A stretch of 64,000 bases of DNA from Halopiger goleimassiliensis (GTDB taxonomy: Archaea; Halobacteriota; Halobacteria; Halobacteriales; Natrialbaceae): NCBI RefSeq assembly GCF_000455345.1, contig NZ_HG315690.1:1253742-1317741 (forward strand). Reading direction: 5' to 3'. The notes under the pieces were generated by a model. That model saw only the letters and a list, made by a program, of their open reading frames with translations, made no database searches and was not told the origin of the DNA. The translations under genes and the position numbers were made by a program. Of this stretch, positions 18,913-26,964 are shown piece after piece. Numbering within the stretch: position 1 is the stretch's first letter; every line of letters starts with the position of its first letter.

Positions 18913-21207
18913 ATGGCCGGGCAAGCCGATTCCGGCGATCGAGTGGAGACCGCGGCCCGGTTGCGGCACCTGATGGAGACCGAGGGCGAAGCCGTCCACG
19001 CGACGGCCAGCGACTCGAACGTTCGTCGAGCGGAGGTCTACGCGGCGACCGACGATCTCGAGGAGCGCCGCACCGAGGCCCGGGCCATCAAGGAGGACGC
19101 CATCGAGCGCCTGCCGGAGTTGCTCGAGACCGTCCGCGACGCGGTCGAAGAGAACGGCGGCACCGTCTACGTCGCCGAGGACGCCGCCGACGCCAACGAC
19201 TACGTCGCGGACGTGGTCGAGACGGCGACCTCGAGCGACTCCGCGGCAGGATCCGCCGCCGCGGCGGAGCCGACCGTCGTCAAGAGCAAGTCGATGACGA
19301 CCGAGGAGATCGACCTCAACGACGCCCTCGAGGCCCGCGGTGCCGACGTCGTCGAGACCGACCTCGGCGAGTGGGTCCTCCAGATCGCCGACGACTCCCC
19401 CTCCCATCTCGTCGGGCCGGCGATGCACCTCTCCCGGGCGGAGATCGCCGACCTCCTCCGGGCGGAGTTCGACCTCGAGCGGGAGTTCCGCACGCCCGAA
19501 GAACTGACCCGATTCGCACGCGATCACCTCGGCGAGCGCATCCGCGAGGCCGACGTCGGAATCACGGGTGCGAACTTCGTCGCCGCCGAGACGGGAACGA
19601 TCGCGCTGGTCACCAACGAGGGCAACGCCCGCAAGTGCGCCGTCACGCCCGACACCCACGTCGCCGTCGCGGGCCTCGAGAAACTCGTCCCCTCGGTCCG
19701 CGATCTGGAGCCGTTCGTCGACCTGATCGCCAAGAGCGCGACCGGCCAACCGATCAGCCAGTACGTGACGATGCTGACGCCGCCGACCGACTCGCCGACG
19801 ATCGACTTCGATCGCCCCGACGACCCGATCGGCGACGCGGGCTCGGACGACCGCGAGTTCCACCTCGTTCTCCTCGACAACGGCCGCCGCGAGATGCGCG
19901 AAGACGAGCAGTTGCGGGAGACGCTGTACTGCATCCGCTGTGGCGCTTGCTCGAACGCGTGTGCCAACTTCCAGTCGGTGGGCGGCCACGGCTTCGGCGG
20001 CGAGACCTACTCGGGGGGCATCGCGACCGGCTGGGAGGCCGGCGTCCACGGCCGGGACAGCGCCGCCGACTTCAACGACCTCTGTACCGGCTGTACACGC
20101 TGTGTCGACGCCTGCCCGGTCGAGATCGACGTCCCCTGGATCAACACGGTCGTCCGGGACCGGATCAACCGCGGGCGGGATCCGGCGGTCTACGACCACC
20201 TCGTGGACGGCCTGACGCCGGACGCCGAGGAGGGCGGCCTCGACCTGGGGAAGCGGTTCTTCGGCAACGTCGGGACCGTCGCGAGGATCGCCAGCGCCAC
20301 CGCGCCCGTCTCGAACTGGCTCGCCGACGCCGACCCCGTCCGGGCGGTGCTCGAGCGCACCCTCGGGATCGACCGCCGGCGCGACCTCCCGACGTTCCGG
20401 CGGGAGACGCTGGTCGACTGGTTCGAGCAACGGGGCGGGGCAGAGGGCTCGAGACGGCGCGCAGAGCGAGCCGTCTCCAGGGGCAATGACGCCGGAATCG
20501 AGCGCGAGGCCGTCCTCTACCCGGACGTCTACACGAACCACGTCGACGTCGACCGCGGGAAGGCGGCCGTCCGCACGCTCGAGGCCCTCGGCGTGCCGGT
20601 GCGCGTGCCGGACCTCCCCGAGAGCGGTCGCGCCCCGCTCTCGCAGGGGATGGTCGCCACCGCCGACGAGCGGGCGAGCCAACTCTACGCGGCGGTCGCC
20701 GAGGACGTAGACGCCGGCCGCGACCTGGTCGTCGTCGAGCCGTCCGACCTGGCCGCCTTCCAGCGGGAGTACGAACGCTTGCTCCCGGAGCGGTCGTTCG
20801 AGCGACTCACCGAGCACAGCTACGAGATCTGCGAGTACGTCTACGGACTGCTCGAGAACGGTGCCGACCCAGCACCCCTTCAGACGGGGACGGGCGAGAC
20901 CCCCGTCACCTACCACTCCCACTGCCAGCAGCGTACCCTCGGCCTCGAGGCCCCGACGACGGCGCTACTCGAGCGCTGTGGTTACGCGCCGCAGACGACG
21001 AGCGCCGAGTGCTGTGGCATGGCCGGCTCGTTCGGCTACAAGCGCGAGTACTACGACGTGAGCGTCGACGTCGGCGAACGGCTGGCCGACGAGGTCGAGG
21101 GTACAGAACGGATCGTCGCGAGCGGGACCTCCTGTGGCGACCAGCTCGAGACGCTGCTCGAGCGCCCGGTCCCGCACCCGATCGAACTGCTAGCCCCGGA
21201 GACCTGA
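18913..21207 (+). CDS. LutB-LutA fusion: LUD, 4Fe-4S and CCG domains
   Basis: 764 residues. The N-terminal LUD domain (about 60-310, with T-G-A-N-F-V-A-A-E-T-G-T) and two 4Fe-4S motifs, C-I-R-C-G-A-C (from Cys340) and C-T-G-C-T-R-C (from Cys391), are LutB/LldF. It continues into Cys-rich CCG domains: H-S-H-C-Q at about 675 and E-C-C-G-M-A-G-S-F-G-Y (from about 700), which are LutA/LldE. The complex oxidises L-lactate (LldEFG/LutABC). Two separate bacterial subunits are thus one chain here. The first CCG half is degenerate: its Cys-Cys-Gly is not visible before residue 500-660. No lactate permease is adjacent. Confidence 0.88.
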   Translation: MAGQADSGDRVETAARLRHLMETEGEAVHATASDSNVRRAEVYAATDDLEERRTEARAIKEDAIERLPELLETVRDAVEENGGTVYVAEDAADANDYVADVVETATSSDSAAGSAAAAEPTVVKSKSMTTEEIDLNDALEARGADVVETDLGEWVLQIADDSPSHLVGPAMHLSRAEIADLLRAEFDLEREFRTPEELTRFARDHLGERIREADVGITGANFVAAETGTIALVTNEGNARKCAVTPDTHVAVAGLEKLVPSVRDLEPFVDLIAKSATGQPISQYVTMLTPPTDSPTIDFDRPDDPIGDAGSDDREFHLVLLDNGRREMREDEQLRETLYCIRCGACSNACANFQSVGGHGFGGETYSGGIATGWEAGVHGRDSAADFNDLCTGCTRCVDACPVEIDVPWINTVVRDRINRGRDPAVYDHLVDGLTPDAEEGGLDLGKRFFGNVGTVARIASATAPVSNWLADADPVRAVLERTLGIDRRRDLPTFRRETLVDWFEQRGGAEGSRRRAERAVSRGNDAGIEREAVLYPDVYTNHVDVDRGKAAVRTLEALGVPVRVPDLPESGRAPLSQGMVATADERASQLYAAVAEDVDAGRDLVVVEPSDLAAFQREYERLLPERSFERLTEHSYEICEYVYGLLENGADPAPLQTGTGETPVTYHSHCQQRTLGLEAPTTALLERCGYAPQTTSAECCGMAGSFGYKREYYDVSVDVGERLADEVEGTERIVASGTSCGDQLETLLERPVPHPIELLAPET

Positions 21208-21276
21208 GCCGGCTCGGTCCCCGTCGCGTTCCTCCGGCCGTTCCCGCCGCGTCGCTACCCCCGTTCAGCCTCGAGC

Positions 21277-22608
21277 CTACGCCCGTTCCGCCGCGATCGT
21301 CGCCGCCCGATTCCGCAACCGTTCGACGACCGACGGACGGCCCCGGCAGGTGATCGTGACCGTCTCACCTGCGTAGTCGACCCGCTCGACGGTCGTCCGG
21401 TCGTAGGCCCGCGAGACCAGCGCCATCGCCTCGTCGCCGTTCGGCACGTCCAGCGTCGCCGTCTCCGTCGGCAGTCGCTCGAGGATCGCCACCCGGAGCG
21501 CCTCGAAGTTTCGCCCCTCGTGAACGCTGATCGGGAGCGGCGCGGTCGTCGCCTCGGGCAGGGTCTCGATCGCGGTCTCCCGCCGACGATCCAACTCGGC
21601 CGCCGAGAGCCGATCGACCTTGTTCAGCGCGGGGACGATCCGGTCCGCCTCGACGCCCTGTGCGTCCAGCACCTCGAGGGAGACCGACAGTCGCTCCCGG
21701 ACGCGGTCGGCAGGATCGCTCGCGTCGACGAGGAGGACGACGGCGTCGGCCGCGGCCGCCTCCGAGAGCGTCGCGCTGAACGACGCCACCAGGTCGTGTG
21801 GCAGGTCGTCGACGAAGCCGACCGTGTCCGTCAGCAACACCGGTCGGCCGTCGAGGGTCGCCCGGCGGGTCGTCGTCTCGAGCGTCTCGAACAGGCGGTC
21901 GCGGACGCTCGCCGTGGCGTGCTCGCTCGACTGTTCCGGTGGCTCGTCGGCGGCCCCGTCGAGTGCCTCCTCGAGCGCGAGGTCGTCGGCGAGCCGGTGC
22001 AGCAGCGTCGACTTGCCGGCGTTCGTGTAGCCAGCGAGCGTGACGAGGTCGAACCCCTCCTCGCGGCGGCGTTCGCGGAACTGCTCGGCCGGATCGGGTA
22101 ACTCGTCGAGTTTTCGCTCGAGGTGGTCGATCCGGTCGCGAACGTCGTAGACCGGCGATCCCTTCTCGGTTCGCTGGTTCAGCAGTCCTTCGTCGGCCGA
22201 TTCGATCAGTCGCGGCAGGTCGTACCGGAGCTGGGCCAGTTCGACCTGGAGCTTCGCCCGCTGGGACCCCGCGCCCGCCTCGAAAATCTCGAGGACGAGC
22301 CGCTGTCGGTCGAGGACGGCGATTCCATCGGGCAACGCCGACTCGAGGCCGTGGTGCTGGCCCGGCGTCAGTTCGTCGTCGACGACCACGCGGGTCGCGT
22401 CCGTCTCGGCGACGGTCTCCGCGAGAGCCGCGAGCGTCCCGCTGCCGAGGTAGGTTCCCGGGTCGGGCGGACCGGGCTGGGTGACGGCGGCGACGACCTC
22501 GTCGCCGGCCGCCCGGACTAACGCCGCGAGCTCGTCCGTGTCGACGGGGGTGGTCGGGGCTCGGCTCGCGATAACTGTTCGGTTCGCTGTCGTTCGTCTT
22601 CGTGACAT
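21277..22608 (-). CDS. hflX: Ribosome-associated GTPase HflX
   Basis: 443 residues. The N-terminal HflX domain (G-T-Y-L-G-S-G and the V-V-D-D-E-L-T-P-Q-type segment) is followed by a coiled linker (Q-L-R-Y-D-L-P-R-L) and a GTPase domain: G1 G-Y-T-N-A-G-K-S-T, G3 D-T-V-G-F, G4 N-K-V-D. HflX splits stalled or stressed ribosomes in bacteria, and the archaeal role is inferred. An acidic insertion after G1 (A-D-E-P-P-E-Q-S-S-E) is halophile-like. Confidence 0.94.
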   Translation of the reverse strand: MSRRRTTANRTVIASRAPTTPVDTDELAALVRAAGDEVVAAVTQPGPPDPGTYLGSGTLAALAETVAETDATRVVVDDELTPGQHHGLESALPDGIAVLDRQRLVLEIFEAGAGSQRAKLQVELAQLRYDLPRLIESADEGLLNQRTEKGSPVYDVRDRIDHLERKLDELPDPAEQFRERRREEGFDLVTLAGYTNAGKSTLLHRLADDLALEEALDGAADEPPEQSSEHATASVRDRLFETLETTTRRATLDGRPVLLTDTVGFVDDLPHDLVASFSATLSEAAAADAVVLLVDASDPADRVRERLSVSLEVLDAQGVEADRIVPALNKVDRLSAAELDRRRETAIETLPEATTAPLPISVHEGRNFEALRVAILERLPTETATLDVPNGDEAMALVSRAYDRTTVERVDYAGETVTITCRGRPSVVERLRNRAATIAAERA

Positions 22609-22866
22609 AGCTGTGGCATGGCTGTGTGTACTCTGGCGTCGATACCGGCCCCGGATCGACCGCTCGAGCCGGGGTTACGCGGTCGATCGATCGCCGGCCC
22701 GTCCCGCCGCTATCGCGTCACCGTCGCGGACGGTGGCGGGGCGGACGCCGGCTCAGTAGAACGAAGGGGTCTCCATGGCCTCGTGTCACGGCTCGAGGAG
22801 GAACTACTAAGCTGTTGTGCCGGTGTGTGGACCAGTACCAAGGAACGGCCAGTCACGAACCGGGCG

Positions 22867-23130
22867 TCACTCCCCGAACAGGTCGTCGACGGCGTCGCGC
22901 GCGACGAGCGCGGCGTCGTCGGCGACCCGATCGGGATCGGGACCGTCCACGTCGTCCGGGACGTTCAGGTAGACGTCGACCTCGAGGACCCCGTCCTCGA
23001 AGGTGACGGTGACGTCGAGGTCGCGGACGTTCGACTGCTTGTACCGCGAGAAGACCAGTCCCTCTGCGGCCTCGGCGGCCGTGCGGACGACCTCCTCGTC
23101 GGTCGGTTCCTCGCGCGACGTCTCGTCCAT
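22867..23130 (-). CDS. DUF3194 family protein
   Basis: 87 residues with the conserved D-V-T-V-T-F-E-D-G-V-L-E-V-D-V-Y-L core of DUF3194. It starts 7 bp after the stop of the prefoldin beta gene on the same strand. In archaea these two are often neighbours by recall, which suggests a link to protein folding. Biochemical function is unknown. Confidence 0.85.
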   Translation of the reverse strand: MDETSREEPTDEEVVRTAAEAAEGLVFSRYKQSNVRDLDVTVTFEDGVLEVDVYLNVPDDVDGPDPDRVADDAALVARDAVDDLFGE

Positions 23131-23137
23131 GGCTCAG

Positions 23138-23533
23138 TTACGCGCCGCCAGCGCCCGGGCCGCCGGGACCCGTCGGGCCGCCCATGCCGCCACCGCCGAG
23201 CAGGTCCTCGAGTTCCTCCTGCAGGCTCTCGAACTGGTCCTGGACGCGGTCTTCCTGCTTCTCGAGGGTCTCGAGGCGCAGTTCCAGCGAGTCGACCTTC
23301 TCCTCTAAGTTCTCCTGGGCGTCGTCGTAGTCGGTCTCGACGAGCAGTTCGCCGACGTTGCGGTACATCGTCGTCTCCTCGTCGATCTCCTCGAGTTCCT
23401 CGAGGGCGTTTTCGGCCTCGGAGAGGCTCGATTCGGCCTCCTGCTTCTGGACGGCGACCTGCTGTGCGGTCTCCTGGAGATCCTGGAGTTGTTCGATCTT
23501 CTCCTGTGCTTCCGGCGGCAGGTTTCCTTGCAT
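23138..23533 (-). CDS. pfdB: Prefoldin subunit beta
   Basis: 131 residues. Two long coiled-coil helices (about 8-45 and 75-112) flank a short beta-hairpin region with [10 protein letters not shown], the pattern of the beta subunit. It forms the alpha2-beta4 jellyfish hexamer that hands unfolded proteins to the thermosome. The C terminus is a flexible Gly/Pro-rich tail ([15 protein letters not shown]). Operon with DUF3194. Confidence 0.95.
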   Translation of the reverse strand: MQGNLPPEAQEKIEQLQDLQETAQQVAVQKQEAESSLSEAENALEELEEIDEETTMYRNVGELLVETDYDDAQENLEEKVDSLELRLETLEKQEDRVQDQFESLQEELEDLLGGGGMGGPTGPGGPGAGGA

Positions 23534-23633
23534 GTTTCGACCGTCGCCTTCCGGCCTTAAAAAGTCAAGCTTTGTCGTCGATCCCGGCGCAGGCAGCCCC
23601 GAAGGCTATCGGTGCGGCCGGTGAGCGACCGCT

Positions 23634-24692
23634 ATGCGACGGCGTCGGGTACTGGCCGCCGGCGGTTCGCTGCTCGCGGGGCTGTCCGCCGGCTGTCTCG
23701 AGACGCTCCGCCGGGAGGACGCCTGGCGGGAACTCGTCGTCGATCCGCCCGAGGGCGTCTACGTCCCGCCCCACGCCGACGGGATGGTACGCTACGGATC
23801 GGCGACCGTCGAGGGCCTCGAGGCCTCGCTGTTCGCCTCCCGTCCCCACTCGTTCTGGCTCGTCTCTGGCACCGAGCGAAGCCGGGCAGACGTCCGCTCG
23901 CGCCACGACCTCCACCTGATGGTCGCCGTTCGCGACGCCGAGACGGGCACCGTCGTCCCGGCACCCGTTCGAACGACGATCCACACGCAGGCGGGCGACC
24001 GCGTCGACGAACGATCCCTCTGGCCGATGCTCTCCCAGCGGATGGGCGTCCACGCCGGCGACAACTGCTCGCTCGAGGGCGACGGCCGCTACGCCGTGAC
24101 CGTCGAGATCGGCGAGCCGAGCGCCACGATCCGCGGTGAACGCTCCGACCTACCGAACGCGACGAGCGTCGAGTTCGGGTTCGAGTACGCCGCCGACGAG
24201 ATCGAGGGTCTCGAGCGCCGGCTGTTCGACGAGGACGAAGGTCGGGGCGATCCCGGTGCGCTCGAGCCGATGGCTCACGCCCGCGACGATCACGACGACA
24301 GCACCCTCGACGAGGTCGAGGGCGACCGTACCCGGATCGGCTCCGCGAGGGTCGGCGACGTGACGGTCGTCGCGATCCGCGCGAATTCGACCGGCGAGGA
24401 GGGGACGGCGCTCGCAGTCGGGCTCCGCACGCCGTACAACGCGTATCCGCTCGTGCTCGCGTCGGTCTCCGCGAGCGTCGTCCGGGGAGACGAACGACTC
24501 GAGACGCGATCGCTCCAGGAGTCGGTCGGCCCGCACCTGGGGCATCACTACCGGACCGACCTCGAGCCAGCAGTCCTCGAGCGCGGCGACGCACTCGCGA
24601 TCGACCTCGAGACACCGCCGCAGGTGGCCCGCCACGAGGGGTACGAGACCGCCTTCCTCGAGCCGGAAACGGTGCGACTGGCGCTGGACTGA
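23634..24692 (+). CDS. Lipoprotein with P19/Tp34-like metal-binding domain
   Basis: 352 residues. M-R-R-R-R-V-L and a lipobox S-A-G-C make a Tat-type lipoprotein signal. The first domain (about 40-160) has H-D-L-H-L-M and later W-P-M-L-S-Q-R-M-G-V-H-A-G-D-N, resembling the Met/His copper-iron site of periplasmic P19 and Tp34 iron-uptake proteins. A second beta-rich domain (about 235-352) follows a His/Asp-rich linker (H-A-R-D-D-H-D-D). I believe relatives are annotated DUF7350. A role in iron or copper handling outside the cell is inferred. Confidence 0.7.
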   Translation: MRRRRVLAAGGSLLAGLSAGCLETLRREDAWRELVVDPPEGVYVPPHADGMVRYGSATVEGLEASLFASRPHSFWLVSGTERSRADVRSRHDLHLMVAVRDAETGTVVPAPVRTTIHTQAGDRVDERSLWPMLSQRMGVHAGDNCSLEGDGRYAVTVEIGEPSATIRGERSDLPNATSVEFGFEYAADEIEGLERRLFDEDEGRGDPGALEPMAHARDDHDDSTLDEVEGDRTRIGSARVGDVTVVAIRANSTGEEGTALAVGLRTPYNAYPLVLASVSASVVRGDERLETRSLQESVGPHLGHHYRTDLEPAVLERGDALAIDLETPPQVARHEGYETAFLEPETVRLALD

Positions 24693-24729
24693 CGGTAACC
24701 GTGCTGGGGTCGTCGGCTCGCCAGTTCTT

Positions 24730-25236
24730 TCACTCGAGGCCGCTCGCGTCCACCTCGGGATCGGCAGGAGCGACGGCCCGATCGGTCGACCACAGCAGGG
24801 CCAGCCCGAGGCCGAGCATGAGGACGCTGACCACGACCCAGTGTGGGTTCCACGCCTCGGTGCCGTGGACGACGTTGTGCAGGTCGAGCACGTAGTGGTC
24901 GACGATCCCGTCGTAGACGTTGAACACGCCCGCACCGACGACGATCGACCCGAGGAGGTACGTCGTCGAGAGCCGCCGACTCGTGCCGTTGACCAGCCGC
25001 CAGAGCAACGCGAGGCCGACGAGCGTGACGCCGAGGGTCGCGATCAGGAACAGGCCGTCGAAGAACACGTTCGTCCGGTAGCCGTCCAGACTGTACGGAT
25101 CGTAGTAACCCGACAGGAGGTGATGGGTCTGCAAGACGAGGTGGAAGAGCACGGTGTCGACGACGGCCCCGAGGCCGAACCCGACCGTCCCGCCCGCCAG
25201 CAGGAGTCGTCGTCGCAGGCTCTCGCGAGACGCCAT
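24730..25236 (-). CDS. DUF2243 membrane protein
   Basis: 168 residues with four membrane segments. The family hallmarks are G-F-G-L-G-A-V-V-D-T-V-L-F-H near the N terminus, Q-T-H-H-L-L-S, N-V-F-F-D-G-L-F, and V-Y-D-G-I-V-D-H-Y-V-L-D-L-H-N-V in the second half. The conserved His and Asp residues in the membrane suggest metal or haem-copper-oxidase links, but the function is unknown. It is convergent with the P19-like lipoprotein gene. Confidence 0.88.
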   Translation of the reverse strand: MASRESLRRRLLLAGGTVGFGLGAVVDTVLFHLVLQTHHLLSGYYDPYSLDGYRTNVFFDGLFLIATLGVTLVGLALLWRLVNGTSRRLSTTYLLGSIVVGAGVFNVYDGIVDHYVLDLHNVVHGTEAWNPHWVVVSVLMLGLGLALLWSTDRAVAPADPEVDASGLE

Positions 25237-25314
25237 ACCCCGACTTCGTTCGAGCCGCGCAAAAATCGCGAACCGGCACCTGCTACGTCCGCCGTGCGGG
25301 CGCTGGAAAGCGGC

Positions 25315-25578
25315 TTACCCCTCGAGCGCTGCCGCGCCGACGTCGGCGCTTCGTTCCGCGACGTCGACGAGCGTGAACCAGGTGTTCAGTGCCGCCCGCA
25401 ACGCGATCAGGTCCGCCGCGTCGATGGTGATGCGGACGCAGGCCCCGTCGCGTTCGATCGTCGTCCGCGAGCGGTCGTCGTCGATTTCGCCGACCTCGCG
25501 GGCGACGCTCTCGGCGACCAGCCGGGCACGTGACGCGTCCTCGTAGTCGAACTCGAGGGTCGCGTCGTGAGAAGACAC
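25315..25578 (-). CDS. pcc1: KEOPS complex subunit Pcc1
   Basis: 87 residues. The pattern L-E-F-D-Y-E-D-A near the start and I-T-I-D-A-A-D-L-I-A-L-R-A-A-L-N-T-W at the C-terminal helix is Pcc1. KEOPS (Kae1, Bud32, Cgi121, Pcc1) makes t6A at position 37 of ANN-decoding tRNAs, and Pcc1 dimerises and binds Kae1. It ends the L37Ae-RpoP-Pcc1 leftward operon, with only 3 bp between the rpoP stop and its start. Confidence 0.92.
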   Translation of the reverse strand: MSSHDATLEFDYEDASRARLVAESVAREVGEIDDDRSRTTIERDGACVRITIDAADLIALRAALNTWFTLVDVAERSADVGAAALEG

Positions 25579-25581
25579 GCG

Positions 25582-25716
25582 TTACTCGACGTCGACTTCC
25601 TTGACGTCGCGGCTGCGCTCCTTCAGGAGTACGCGGTGGCCGCAGTACGGACAGCGGACGCCGCCGTACTCGTCGAGCTGGACGTCGCGTTTACAGCGGG
25701 AGCACTTGTAGCTCAT
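25582..25716 (-). CDS. rpoP: DNA-directed RNA polymerase subunit P (Rpb12-like)
   Basis: 44 residues, found by reading the gap between L37Ae and Pcc1. It begins [10 protein letters not shown] and has a second pair C-P-Y-C-G-H-R, so the four zinc ligands of the Rpb12/RpoP ribbon are intact. The body V-L-L-K-E-R-S-R matches the conserved C-terminal part of the family. It lies 10 bp after L37Ae and 3 bp before pcc1, the classic archaeal order. Confidence 0.95.
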   Translation of the reverse strand: MSYKCSRCKRDVQLDEYGGVRCPYCGHRVLLKERSRDVKEVDVE

Positions 25717-25726
25717 ACGGTGGGCG

Positions 25727-25999
25727 TTATTCGTCTCCGTCTTCGTCTTCGGCGAGGGCCGCGCGGATCGACCGCTTGACGGCCGTTCCGGCGGGAGTCT
25801 CCGGCCGGTACGCGCCGCCGGTGAAGACCTCGCCAGTCTCCTCGTTCTTCCAGATCCCGGTGCCGACGCGGGTGACGTCGTCCCCGTCGACCTCTGCGTT
25901 GTTCATCGCGTCTTCGATCTCGCTGACGCGTCGCCGCGCCACTCGGCCGTAGCGTGCGCCGAATCGGCCCGCGCTACCGACGATTCCTTTCTCGGCCAT
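25727..25999 (-). CDS. rpl37ae: 50S ribosomal protein L37Ae (eL43) lacking the zinc ribbon
   Basis: 90 residues. The ends are normal: [12 protein letters not shown] near the N terminus and [13 protein letters not shown] and R-S-I-R-A-A-L at the C terminus. The middle should hold CxxC...CxxC, but it has E-V-D-G-D-D and then K-N-E-E-T-G, and there is no cysteine anywhere. G-T-G-I-W between the two half-sites is kept. The fold must be held by other contacts. It heads the operon with rpoP and pcc1, and a TATA-like TTTAAGAAA lies about 27 nt upstream. Confidence 0.93.
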   Translation of the reverse strand: MAEKGIVGSAGRFGARYGRVARRRVSEIEDAMNNAEVDGDDVTRVGTGIWKNEETGEVFTGGAYRPETPAGTAVKRSIRAALAEDEDGDE

Positions 26000-26042
26000 A
26001 GTACTGCTGTCTATCCCCGTCGATTTCTTAAACCTGTTGATG

Positions 26043-26115
26043 CGGGCTGTTGGAACGGTTTACGGTGCAACCGTGACCCACCTCGGTCGCATCGGAACCG
26101 ACTTGCAACAGCCCG
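26043..26115. ncRNA. Candidate structured RNA: Y-shaped three-stem element
   Basis: A perfect 10-bp outer stem (CGGGCTGTTG at 26043-26052 with CAACAGCCCG at 26106-26115) encloses two inner hairpins: ACGGTT/AACCGT (26055-26060 with 26069-26074) and TCGGT/ACCGA (26083-26087 with 26097-26101). It lies between the end of the TRAM gene and the L37Ae promoter. It could be a small RNA, a 3' UTR element or a terminator. Strand and expression are unknown. Confidence 0.35.
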
Positions 26116-26121
26116 GACGTA

Positions 26122-26478
26122 TCAGTTCCGTCCGACGTAGGCGGCCGTGGCCGAGGTGTGGCCCCGATTGAACGATCGGATTTCGACGTCGATCACGTCG
26201 CCCTCCTCGAGGTCGGCCGGCGCGTCCTCCACGAAGACGACGAACCCCTCGACCTTACAGACTGCGTGGCGCTCGCCCGTGTGATGCTCGGAGAAGTCGT
26301 GGACAGCGACGGTTCGCCGGTCACCCAGATCGACGGGCGGCTCTCGTTGCTGGGCCGCCTCGTGTCGCTTTCGCGACCGGCGTCGCTCGCGCGACCGACC
26401 GCGGAACCGCCGGACGACCCACGAGCCGAGGAGGAAGACCACGACGATACCGATGACGAGCGATGCTGTGCCGACCAT
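26122..26478 (-). CDS. Membrane-anchored TRAM domain protein
   Basis: 118 residues from the ATG at 26478 (MVGTASLVIG). One N-terminal membrane helix (about 3-22) is followed by a very basic stretch (R-R-F-R-G-R-S-R-E-R-R-R-S-R-K-R), then a TRAM beta-barrel (about 58-118) with V-E-G-F-V-V-F-V and G-D-V-I-D-V-E-I. TRAM domains bind RNA. Fusion to a membrane anchor places this RNA-binding domain at the cytoplasmic membrane face. Solo TRAM proteins are common in haloarchaea. Confidence 0.85.
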   Translation of the reverse strand: MVGTASLVIGIVVVFLLGSWVVRRFRGRSRERRRSRKRHEAAQQREPPVDLGDRRTVAVHDFSEHHTGERHAVCKVEGFVVFVEDAPADLEEGDVIDVEIRSFNRGHTSATAAYVGRN

Positions 26479-26638
26479 ACCACCGACTGTGTGGACTCGC
26501 TCCTTCGATGTTCTCATTCGCCCTCGGTATACCGATCTCCCACCGCCGGAAGCCGGTGGCGAGTGCCGCCCGCTCGGGACTGTTCACCGGGTGAAAATCA
26601 GCGGTGTGCTTTTCCGTACACGGCGGTTTAAGACGGCA

Positions 26639-26938
26639 ATGAATTCCTCCATAACCGACTCGACAACCGACCCGGACGGCATCAGCATGGCCGTCGTGGA
26701 CGCCGTTGCCGCCCGACGCTCCGTCGACCCGGTCGAGTTACCCCCGCTGTACGAGTGGATCGATCCCGAGGCCATCGACGCGTTGTTCGGTTCCTCGACG
26801 ACCGAGGAGGGCCGTCGTCTCGAGTTCGTCTACGACGGTCACGGGATCACGATCGACGACACCTCGACGTTGCGGATCCTCGTCGACGGAACGCCGGTCT
26901 CGGAGCGGGCCGACCCGCTCGAGGTCGACGAGCTGTAG
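26639..26938 (+). CDS. HalOD1 output-domain protein
   Basis: 99 residues from the ATG at 26639. The pattern V-V-D-A-V-A-A-R-R-S-V-D-P, P-P-L-Y-E-W-I-D-P-E-A-I-D-A-L-F and V-Y-D-G-H-G-I-T-I matches HalOD1, a haloarchaeal module found alone or at the end of response regulators. Its function as a signalling output is predicted only. No receiver or kinase gene is nearby. Confidence 0.88.
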   Translation: MNSSITDSTTDPDGISMAVVDAVAARRSVDPVELPPLYEWIDPEAIDALFGSSTTEEGRRLEFVYDGHGITIDDTSTLRILVDGTPVSERADPLEVDEL

Positions 26939-26964
26939 CCGGGACGGATCGTAGCCGCGAACGA

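Noticed and set aside
18694-20922. A 742-codon leftward open frame
   Set aside because: Antisense to lutC and the LutB-LutA fusion, which carry clear Fe-S and LUD motifs on the other strand.
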